From contig JAKPAR010000115.1 in assembly GCA_029779375.1 (NCBI GenBank), positions 1 to 12,098 on the forward strand: a stretch of 12,098 nt of DNA, given 5' to 3'. Numbering within the stretch: the stretch's first letter is position 1; each line of letters begins with the position of its first letter. Origin of the DNA: Bacillota bacterium (GTDB lineage Bacteria > Bacillota > Clostridia > Tissierellales > Sporanaerobacteraceae). Shown here in pieces: positions 1 to 5,361 of the stretch. Both the position numbers and the translations under genes were made by a program. The notes beneath the pieces were generated by a model that saw only the letters and a program-made list of their open reading frames with translations, ran no database searches and was not told the DNA's origin.

Positions 1-1
1 G

Positions 2-151
2 GTACGAATAATGGTAGGGACTTTAATCGATATTGGAAGTGGGAAAATAGAACCAGAAAGCATTTCAAGCATATTAGAATCTAAAGATAGAAAAAGAGCA
101 GGACACACTGCTAAACCTCAAGGATTGTACTTGGAAAAAGTATATTATTGA
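2..151 (+). CDS. truA: tRNA pseudouridine synthase A, C-terminal end (partial)
   Basis: The frame beginning at base 2 is open from the window edge to a TGA at 149-151 and gives 49 residues. They start VRIMVGTLIDIGSGKI and end HTAKPQGLYLEKVYY. The RxMVGTLIDIGxGK segment followed by a LESKDRxxAGxTAxPxGLYL tail is the usual C-terminus of TruA, which makes pseudouridine at positions 38-40 of the tRNA anticodon arm. The catalytic Asp region lies upstream of the window. truA directly before rplM-rpsI is a common Firmicute order. A new promoter begins only 15 bases after the stop, so the ribosomal genes need not depend on truA transcription. Identification is confident although only the tail is seen. 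Confidence 0.9.
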   Translation, partial: VRIMVGTLIDIGSGKIEPESISSILESKDRKRAGHTAKPQGLYLEKVYY

Positions 152-166
152 AATGAAATATAGTTC

Positions 167-195
167 TTGACACACCCGGTTCATTGTATTACAAT
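167..195 (+). promoter_or_regulatory. Sigma-A promoter of rplM-rpsI
   Basis: A perfect -35 TTGACA (167-172) is followed by a 17-base spacer and TACAAT (190-195), one base from consensus. Transcription would start near 201-203, about 80 bases before rplM. The near-ideal hexamers and spacing fit a highly expressed ribosomal protein operon. Confidence 0.88.
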
Positions 196-200
196 ATATA

Positions 201-276
201 AGAGTGTTTGAATGAAAAATCCACTAGCCCCGGATTTTCGCATATAAACTACTTTACAACTCTGTAGTAAGGAGGG
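201..276 (+). ncRNA. L13-type ribosomal protein leader (5' UTR of rplM)
   Basis: The untranslated leader folds by eye into one long interrupted hairpin. Bases 203-209 pair with 246-253 (T250 bulged), 212-214 with 241-243, and AAAATCC 216-222 with GGATTTT 232-238, around a nine-base loop ACTAGCCCC. Two smaller pairings lie downstream. ACTAC 248-252 can pair with GTAGT 264-268. Alternatively CTTTAC 252-257 pairs with GTAAGG 267-272, which would cover the start of the Shine-Dalgarno sequence AAGGAGGG (269-276). Position and form match the L13 leader described for low-GC Gram-positives, in which L13 is thought to repress its own mRNA. Family assignment is from position and structure, not a covariance search. 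Confidence 0.65.
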
Positions 277-282
277 AACTAG

Positions 283-711
283 ATGAAAAGCTACATGGCA
301 AAACCAAACGAAGTTGAAAGAAAATGGTATGTAATAGACGCAGAAGGAAAAGTTCTAGGTAGACTTGCAAGTGAAGTTGCAAAGATTTTAAGTGGGAAAA
401 ATAAACCTATTTATACTCCTCATGTGGATACTGGCGATTTCGTTATAATTATAAATGCAGATAAAGTTGTTTTGACTGGAAAGAAATTGGAACAAAAGAG
501 CTATAAATATCATACTGGACATCCAGGAGGACTTAAAGAAGTATCTTATGAGAGAATGATGAAAGAAAAACCTGAAAAGGCAATTGAATTGGCAGTAAAA
601 GGTATGCTTCCAAAGAATAGTTTAGGTAGAAGTATGTATAGAAAATTGAAAGTATATAGTGGACCTGAACACAATCATGAAGCTCAAAAACCAGTTGTTT
701 ATGAGTTCTAG
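283..711 (+). CDS. rplM: 50S ribosomal protein L13
   Basis: This 142-residue protein is full length for L13 (about 142-145 residues). It shows the family hallmarks [19 protein letters not shown] near the N-terminus, LGRLAS at about 25-30, [11 protein letters not shown] at about 76-86, and [10 protein letters not shown] followed by [16 protein letters not shown] at the C-terminus. L13 binds 23S rRNA early in 50S assembly. The ATG at 283 is preferred because AAGGAGGG (269-276) lies six bases upstream. The ATG at 295 (MAKPNE) is a weaker alternative. It is the first gene of a two-gene operon with rpsI, 24 bases downstream, and is probably regulated through the structured leader. Confidence 0.97.
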   Translation: MKSYMAKPNEVERKWYVIDAEGKVLGRLASEVAKILSGKNKPIYTPHVDTGDFVIIINADKVVLTGKKLEQKSYKYHTGHPGGLKEVSYERMMKEKPEKAIELAVKGMLPKNSLGRSMYRKLKVYSGPEHNHEAQKPVVYEF

Positions 712-735
712 TTTTTGAGGAAAGGAGGACTGTAA

Positions 736-1128
736 GTGGCAAACGTACAATATCTTGGAACAGGTAGAAGAAAAAAAGCTGTTGCTAGAGTTAGATTGAT
801 TCCTGGCTCTGGAAACATAACTATAAATAAAAGAGATATAGATGAATATTTTGATTATGATACACTAAAAGTTATTGTAAGAGAACCATTGACATTAACT
901 GAAACATTAGATAAATATGATGTAGTAGTAAATGTCCATGGTGGTGGGTATACTGGTCAAGCAGGAGCAATTAGACATGGTATATCAAGAGCATTGCTTG
1001 AAGCTGATGGAGAATTAAGACCAGTACTTAAAAAAGCTGGATATTTGACTAGAGACCCAAGAATGAAAGAAAGAAAGAAATATGGTCTTAAAAAAGCAAG
1101 AAGAGCACCACAATTCTCAAAGAGATAG
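736..1128 (+). CDS. rpsI: 30S ribosomal protein S9
   Basis: The 130-residue protein is typical S9. It has [14 protein letters not shown] at residues 8-21, the [20 protein letters not shown] block in the centre, and a basic C-terminal tail (RRAPQFSKR) that in the ribosome reaches the P-site tRNA. It starts with GTG at 736 behind AAAGGAGG (721-728). No in-frame ATG lies near the N-terminus, and GTG keeps the conserved [12 protein letters not shown] start. It is cotranscribed with rplM and ends just before a clear intrinsic terminator. Confidence 0.97.
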   Translation: MANVQYLGTGRRKKAVARVRLIPGSGNITINKRDIDEYFDYDTLKVIVREPLTLTETLDKYDVVVNVHGGGYTGQAGAIRHGISRALLEADGELRPVLKKAGYLTRDPRMKERKKYGLKKARRAPQFSKR

Positions 1129-1133
1129 AAATA

Positions 1134-1164
1134 CAAAAGCACTGGATTTTCCAGTGTTTTTTTG
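1134..1164 (+). terminator. Intrinsic terminator of rplM-rpsI
   Basis: CACTGG (1140-1145) and CCAGTG (1151-1156) form a perfect stem around an ATTTT loop. G1139 can pair as a wobble with T1157, and the A-run 1135-1138 continues the pairing into the seven-T tract 1157-1163. It begins six bases after the rpsI stop. Confidence 0.92.
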
Positions 1165-1174
1165 TAATATGGAC

Positions 1175-1224
1175 AAAAACCTCTTTAATATATTATTTTA
1201 TATAAATGTATTAGGGAGGTTTTT
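1175..1224 (+). promoter_or_regulatory. Inverted repeat enclosing the cwlD ribosome binding site
   Basis: AAAAACCTC (1175-1183) and GAGGTTTTT (1216-1224) are perfect 9-base inverted repeats separated by 32 AT-rich bases. The 3' arm contains most of GGGAGG (1214-1219), the cwlD Shine-Dalgarno sequence seven bases from its ATG. Folded in mRNA the repeat would hide the ribosome binding site. The arm ending in a T run could also act as a weak terminator. The structure is seen directly; a regulatory role is inferred. Confidence 0.5.
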
Positions 1225-1226
1225 TT

Positions 1227-1952
1227 ATGAAGGTTTTATATATTAAAAAGAGGTATTTGTACATAATTGCCATTGCTTTTATCTTTATTATTTTTTTTGC
1301 TATTTTTCACAAAGGAAAAGTTACTACAACTTATTTACCTATAAATAACAAGATTATAGGAATAGACCCTGGGCATGGGGGAATAGATCCAGGGGCTGTA
1401 GGAAGGGGTGGTACAAGTGAAAATGAAATTAATTTATCTATTGCACTAAAACTAAAGAGGTTCATTGAACAGAGTGGAGGAATAGTAGTTATAACTAGAG
1501 ATAATCCTAATGGTTTGTATACAGAAAAATCAATTACCACAAAACAAAAAAAGAATGAAGACTTAAGAAAAAGAAGAGAAGTGATAGATGAAGGAGATTG
1601 CGATATATTTTTAACAATTCATTTAAATAGTTTTCCCCAATCTAAATATTATGGGGCACAAACTTTTTATAAAGATGGATGTGAAAAAAGTAAAAAGTTA
1701 GCAGAAATTGTACAAGAAGAATTGAGAAATGTATTAGATAAAAATAATAATAGGCTGCCACAAAAAAGAGATAATGTATATTTACTTAGAGAGGTTAAAA
1801 GTCCTTCAATATTGGTAGAATGCGGGTTTTTATCAAATCCAAGAGAAGAAAAATTGCTAACAGATGAGAAATATCAAGAGAAAATAGCTTGGGCTATATA
1901 TATAGGAATAATAAGATATTTTAATGAGTTAGAAGTAGAAAATTCAAATTAA
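1227..1952 (+). CDS. cwlD: N-acetylmuramoyl-L-alanine amidase, CwlD type
   Basis: This 241-residue protein has one hydrophobic segment at residues 10-27, likely a membrane anchor or uncleaved signal. An Amidase_3 domain follows from about residue 42. The zinc-site motifs are visible: IDPGHGG (His50), SENEINL (Glu67), LTIHLNS (His132) and VECGFLSNP with the catalytic Glu198. Length and single N-terminal hydrophobic segment match CwlD (about 237 residues in Bacillus), which removes stem peptides so that muramic delta-lactam can form in spore cortex peptidoglycan. cwlD near rpsI is a conserved Firmicute position. GGGAGG precedes the ATG by seven bases, within an inverted repeat. I saw no convincing sporulation sigma-factor promoter and no clear terminator after the gene. 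A vegetative Amidase_3 enzyme is the alternative. Confidence 0.88.
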   Translation: MKVLYIKKRYLYIIAIAFIFIIFFAIFHKGKVTTTYLPINNKIIGIDPGHGGIDPGAVGRGGTSENEINLSIALKLKRFIEQSGGIVVITRDNPNGLYTEKSITTKQKKNEDLRKRREVIDEGDCDIFLTIHLNSFPQSKYYGAQTFYKDGCEKSKKLAEIVQEELRNVLDKNNNRLPQKRDNVYLLREVKSPSILVECGFLSNPREEKLLTDEKYQEKIAWAIYIGIIRYFNELEVENSN

Positions 1953-2100
1953 TGTGGATAAATTCTGTGGATACATAAAAAAGATGTGGACAATAAAATA
2001 TTATGTAAATTAAATCTTTTTTAATACTATAAAATAGCAAAAAAAAAGTTTACATAAGTTATCCACTATATAATGTGGATAATGTGGATAATGTGGATAC
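1953..2100. other. DnaA-box-like cluster (seven 9-mers)
   Basis: The consensus DnaA box is TTATCCACA (reverse complement TGTGGATAA). On the + strand this stretch holds TGTGGATAA at 1953-1961, 2074-2082 and 2083-2091 (all perfect). One-mismatch copies are TGTGGATAC at 1966-1974 and 2092-2100, and TGTGGACAA at 1985-1993. TTATCCACT, in the opposite orientation, lies at 2059-2067. The last three copies abut exactly with a 9-base period. The cluster starts at the base after the cwlD stop and ends about 40 bases before the hydrogenase operon promoter. Possible roles are DnaA titration, DnaA-dependent transcription control, or an initiation site. The sequence alone does not choose between them. Confidence 0.8.
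2059..2082. repeat. Dyad of facing DnaA-box-like sites
   Basis: TTATCCAC (2059-2066) and GTGGATAA (2075-2082) are perfect 8-base inverted repeats with an 8-base AT-only spacer. This is the only place in the cluster where two sites oppose each other. A symmetrical protein binding site is possible, and so is binding by two DnaA monomers. Confidence 0.75.
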
Positions 2101-2140
2101 AATTAAAAAGATAATTTAACAAATAAAAGTTATTTCTAGC

Positions 2141-2169
2141 TTGATAAAAAAATAACATAATTGTATACT
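2141..2169 (+). promoter_or_regulatory. Promoter of the hydrogenase operon
   Basis: TTGATA (2141-2146), a 17-base spacer and TATACT (2164-2169) form a good vegetative promoter, each hexamer one base from consensus. The start point would be near 2176, giving a leader of about 26 bases. The DnaA-box cluster ends 40 bases upstream of the -35, where an activator or repressor could act. Confidence 0.75.
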
Positions 2170-2201
2170 TATTTTAGAGGACAATATAAGGAGGGGGTCA
2201 G

Positions 2202-2450
2202 ATGATGGTTTTAAATGTTTGCATTGGCAGTGCATGCCATCTGAAAGGATCATATAATGTGATCAATAAGTTTCAAGATATTATAAAAGATAGGGGTTTA
2301 GAAGATAAAGTAGTTGTAAAGGCAGCATTTTGTTTAGGCGAATGTACAAAGGCAGTATCAGTAAAAATTGATGAGGAAGAAGAGATCTATTCAGTTAATG
2401 AAAAAAATGCAGAAGAATTTTTTAACCGCCATGTACTAGGGAGGTTGTAA
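2202..2450 (+). CDS. NuoE-like thioredoxin-fold [2Fe-2S] protein
   Basis: This 82-residue protein carries C-x4-C (Cys7, Cys12; CIGSACHLKG) and C-x3-C (Cys44, Cys48; AFCLGECTKA). These are the four-cysteine signature and spacing of the [2Fe-2S] cluster in the NuoE/HndA family, the 24-kDa subunit of NADH:quinone oxidoreductase. It is about half the size of NuoE, lacking the N-terminal helical part and keeping only the thioredoxin-like ferredoxin domain. It probably passes electrons within the hydrogenase complex. No NuoF-like NAD-binding subunit is in the window, so its electron donor is unknown. AAGGAGG (2188-2194) precedes adjacent ATGs at 2202 and 2205, and the first has the better spacing. 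It is the first gene of the operon, two bases before the next start. It corresponds by position to the first gene of hfs-type clusters. Confidence 0.85.
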   Translation: MMVLNVCIGSACHLKGSYNVINKFQDIIKDRGLEDKVVVKAAFCLGECTKAVSVKIDEEEEIYSVNEKNAEEFFNRHVLGRL

Positions 2451-2465
2451 ATGTGGAACTATTAA
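2438..2465 (+). promoter_or_regulatory. Ribosome binding site with an out-of-frame ATG before the GTG start
   Basis: AGGGAGG (2438-2444) serves the GTG at 2453, but an ATG at 2451-2453 overlaps that GTG in another frame and has equal or better spacing (six bases). It would encode only MWNY before a TAA at 2463-2465. The long frame must use GTG because no in-frame ATG lies near the conserved N-terminus. Competition between the two starts could lower hydrogenase translation. Confidence 0.5.
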
Positions 2466-4177
2466 ATTTTAACAAGGCGAACTGTAAACATTGCTATAAA
2501 TGTTTGAGAGTTTGTCCAGTTAAGGCTATAAAATTTAAGAATGACCAAGCAAGTATTGTTGAAGAAAGATGTATTGCTTGTGGTCATTGTTTTATAGCTT
2601 GTCCACAAAACGCAAGGAAAGTTGCAAGTGATTTAAATAGTATAAAATCTGCTATACAAGATGGTAAAAAGGTAATTGCATCAGTAGCACCATCTTATAT
2701 TGGGGCTTTTCCTATGGAAAGAGGAGAACAATTAGTCACAGCACTAAAAAAACTAGGATTCATGTATGTAGAAGAAACAGCTATAGGAGCTGATGTAGTA
2801 TCGTCACTATATGAGGAAGAGTTGACTAAAGGAATGAGAAAAAATATGATAACTACTGCTTGTCCTTCAGTTAATCTTTTGATTGAAAAATATTTTTCAT
2901 CTCTCACTAAATATATGCTGCCAATAGTTTCACCAATGTTAGCTCATGGGAAAATGATGAAAGAAGCTTACGGATTAGATAGTTTTGTAGTGTTCATTGG
3001 GCCATGTATAGCTAAAAAAGTAGAGGCCAATGAAGTGCAACATGATGATATTGTTGATGCTGTTCTTACTTTTGAGGAATTAGAAATGTGGCTTAAAGAT
3101 GAAAATATAAATTTATATAAAGAAAAATTTACTCCATTTGATGACAGAGCTACTGAACGAGGTAGGGCCTATCCTATTGATGGTGGGGTGTTGAAGAGTT
3201 TTGTTAAAGGTAAAGACAATATAAAATATGATGTCATAAATATAGATGGAGTAGAAGAATGTATAGATTTTTTACAAGCCCTATCTAGTGAAAATATTGA
3301 AGGTGTTTGTGTAGAAATGAATGCATGTCGTGGTGGCTGCGTCAATGGACCGGGAATGCCTAAAAATGATTTAAGTAGATATAGAAGAGAAAAGAATGTT
3401 AAAGAGTATATAAAATCTAGAGATAGAAGTTTTACCTATGAAAAGATAGAAGTGCCACAAAATATTGATTTCAGTAAAGTTTTTATGGATAAGTCTTTTT
3501 ATAGACCAGAGATTAGAGAAGAAGATATATTGACAGTACTTAGATCTATAGATAAATACAATGAAACAGATGAATTAAATTGTAGTGCTTGTGGATATGC
3601 GACGTGTAGAGAAAAAGCCCGAGCAGTTTTGGAAGGCATGGCAGAAACAAGTATGTGTCTTCCTTATATGAAGGGTAAGGCTGAAAGACTTTCAAATCAT
3701 ATATTTGAAAATAGCCCCAATGCTATATTTGTTATAGATGGAGATTTAAATATTGTTGAGTTTAATCCAGTTTGTGAAAAAGTGTTCAATGTAAAAGCTG
3801 AAGATGTTATAGGAAATCCAATTTCTACAGTTATTGATGACAGTATATTCGAAAAAGTAAAACAAACAAAAGAAGATGTTATACAACAAAAAGTATTTTA
3901 TAAGAAACAAGGAGTAGTTTTGATTCAAAATATTATTCATATTGAGAATGAAGATGCTATGCTTGTCATTATGACAGATATAACATCAGCTGAAAAAGAT
4001 AGGGAAGAGCTTGATAAAATAAAGAAAAACACATTGGATGCTGCTCAAGATGTCATAGAAAAACAAATGAGAGTAGCACAGGAAATTGCAGGGCTTCTTG
4101 GGGAGACTACTGCAGAAACTAAGGTAGTTCTTACAAAATTGAAAGAGCTAGTTCTAAAAGATGGTGATATAAAATGA
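2453..4177 (+). CDS. PAS-containing sensory-type [FeFe] hydrogenase homologue
   Basis: The protein has 574 residues. Domain order: a two-cluster ferredoxin (Cys11/14/17/21 and Cys40/43/46/50); an H-cluster domain at about 70-330; a C-x2-C-x4-C...C iron-sulfur motif (Cys377, 380, 385, 402; CSACGYATC); a PAS domain at about 411-512; and a predicted helical tail at 512-574. All four expected H-cluster ligands are present (Cys137, 185, 292, 296). The first motif reads TTACP rather than TSCCP, so the proton-relay Cys is Ala136. The second is GPCIAKK rather than MPCxxK, and the third is EMNACRGGC, with Asn two residues before Cys292. Such changes are known in sensory (HydS, group C) hydrogenases, so a redox/H2 sensor with slow catalysis is likely. 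There is no kinase domain. It starts with GTG at 2453 behind AGGGAGG (2438-2444) and overlaps the phosphatase gene by ATGA. It resembles the PAS hydrogenase of hfs clusters. Confidence 0.87.
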   Translation: MELLNFNKANCKHCYKCLRVCPVKAIKFKNDQASIVEERCIACGHCFIACPQNARKVASDLNSIKSAIQDGKKVIASVAPSYIGAFPMERGEQLVTALKKLGFMYVEETAIGADVVSSLYEEELTKGMRKNMITTACPSVNLLIEKYFSSLTKYMLPIVSPMLAHGKMMKEAYGLDSFVVFIGPCIAKKVEANEVQHDDIVDAVLTFEELEMWLKDENINLYKEKFTPFDDRATERGRAYPIDGGVLKSFVKGKDNIKYDVINIDGVEECIDFLQALSSENIEGVCVEMNACRGGCVNGPGMPKNDLSRYRREKNVKEYIKSRDRSFTYEKIEVPQNIDFSKVFMDKSFYRPEIREEDILTVLRSIDKYNETDELNCSACGYATCREKARAVLEGMAETSMCLPYMKGKAERLSNHIFENSPNAIFVIDGDLNIVEFNPVCEKVFNVKAEDVIGNPISTVIDDSIFEKVKQTKEDVIQQKVFYKKQGVVLIQNIIHIENEDAMLVIMTDITSAEKDREELDKIKKNTLDAAQDVIEKQMRVAQEIAGLLGETTAETKVVLTKLKELVLKDGDIK

Positions 4178-5346
4178 CATATTTTATAGATATTGCCCAT
4201 AATAGCTTAAATAAAGATGGTGAGGAACTTTGTGGAGATAAAGTAGAAGTAATAAGAAGAGATAAATCTGCTATAGTAGTTATGGCAGATGGGCTGGGAA
4301 GTGGTGTAAAAGCCAATATACTTTCTACTTTGACATCTAAAATAGCAATTACTATGCTTAAAGAGGGAGCAAGTATTTATGAAACTGTTGATACAATTAT
4401 AAATACTCTTCCTGTGTGTAAGGTAAGAAAACTTGCTTATTCTACCTTTACTATAGCTGAGATACAGGAAAATGGAGAAGCTTATTTAGCCGAATACGAC
4501 AATCCTCCTGTATATTTGCTTAGAGAAGGAAGACTGGTACCCTTAGAGAGAAGAGAAACAGTCATAAATGGAACTATAGTTAAGGAAAGTAATTTCCAAT
4601 TAGAAAAAGGAGATTTATTTGTCATAATAAGTGACGGTGTAGTTCATGCCGGAGTAGGAGGAGTGTTAAATTTGGGTTGGCAGTGGAACAACGTAGGCGA
4701 ATACTTAAATAGAGCTGCTATGAATCAAAAAAGTGCAAGAAAAATATCTAGAAATTTGATAGATACTTGTCAGTATTTATATATGGACAAACCAGGAGAT
4801 GATACAACAGTGGTGGCAATTAAAATAAGAGATAAGGAAGTAGTAGATTTATTTACTGGACCTCCCAAAGATCCATTAAAAGATAAAGAAGCTGTTGAAA
4901 AATTCATGTCAGGTTCAGGTAAAAAAGTTGTTTGTGGTGGCACTGCTGCTAAAATAGTTGCTAGGGAACTAGGGAAAAAAGTTATCCCAAATATGGATTT
5001 TATAGATCCAGAGGTGCCCCCAACAGCAGAAATAGATGGAATTGATTTAGTAACTGAGGGAGTATTAACTCTTAGCAAGACCATAGAAAAAATGAATAGA
5101 TATATTGATTCGCCTTATAAAGACAATTTGTTTGAGAGCTTTGACAAAGAAGATGGTGCTTCAAGATTGGCAAGACTGTTAATTGAAGACTGTACTCATT
5201 TGAATTTGTGGGTTGGAAAGGCTGTAAATCCAGCACATCAGAATCCTGACTTTCCTATAGATTTAAGTATTAAGTTAAAAGTAGTAAATGAACTTATAAA
5301 AACTATGGAAAAATTAGGGACAAAGGTCAGTCTCACTTATATATAG
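4174..5346 (+). CDS. SpoIIE/PP2C-family serine/threonine phosphatase
   Basis: The protein has 390 residues. Residues 1-217 are a PP2C-like domain with all metal-binding acidic motifs visible: GDKVEV (Asp22), VMADGLGSG (Asp39), IISDGVVHAG (Asp154) and GDDTTVVAIKI (Asp209/210). An active Mn2+/Mg2+-dependent phosphatase is therefore expected. Residues 225-390 form an extension I do not recognise, containing GGTAAKIVARELGKKV and then a helix-rich stretch. No signal peptide or membrane segment is evident, so it should be cytosolic. The ATG overlaps the stop of the sensory hydrogenase gene (ATGA, 4174-4177), implying translational coupling and partnership. The substrate is unknown; no STAS, anti-sigma or kinase gene is in the window. 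Phosphatase-linked sensory hydrogenases are a described group (group C3 as I recall), and hfs clusters carry a similar gene. Confidence 0.87.
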   Translation: MTYFIDIAHNSLNKDGEELCGDKVEVIRRDKSAIVVMADGLGSGVKANILSTLTSKIAITMLKEGASIYETVDTIINTLPVCKVRKLAYSTFTIAEIQENGEAYLAEYDNPPVYLLREGRLVPLERRETVINGTIVKESNFQLEKGDLFVIISDGVVHAGVGGVLNLGWQWNNVGEYLNRAAMNQKSARKISRNLIDTCQYLYMDKPGDDTTVVAIKIRDKEVVDLFTGPPKDPLKDKEAVEKFMSGSGKKVVCGGTAAKIVARELGKKVIPNMDFIDPEVPPTAEIDGIDLVTEGVLTLSKTIEKMNRYIDSPYKDNLFESFDKEDGASRLARLLIEDCTHLNLWVGKAVNPAHQNPDFPIDLSIKLKVVNELIKTMEKLGTKVSLTYI

Positions 5347-5361
5347 AAAAGGAGTGGAGAA

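Noticed and set aside
1953..2050. Terminator for cwlD in the A/T runs after its stop
   Set aside because: T-runs and A-runs are present near 2016-2047, but no GC-containing stem precedes a T tract, so no intrinsic terminator could be supported.
2074..2100. CRISPR-like or microsatellite array
   Set aside because: The 9-base repeats abut without spacers and match the DnaA box, so this is not a CRISPR array.
2116..2122. Possible Rex (NADH-responsive repressor) site, TTAACAA
   Set aside because: Only one half-site is present; the matching TTGTTAA half is absent at the required spacing.
2129..2156. Inverted repeat GTTATTT/AAATAAC around the hydrogenase promoter
   Set aside because: Seven A/T-dominated base pairs with a 14-base loop are expected often in such AT-rich DNA, and no known operator matched.
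4770..5084. 104-residue minus-strand open frame inside the phosphatase gene
   Set aside because: It lies antisense to a well-supported gene, has no recognisable motif, and has composition typical of a shadow frame. The same applies to the 105-residue minus-strand frame at 7793-8110.
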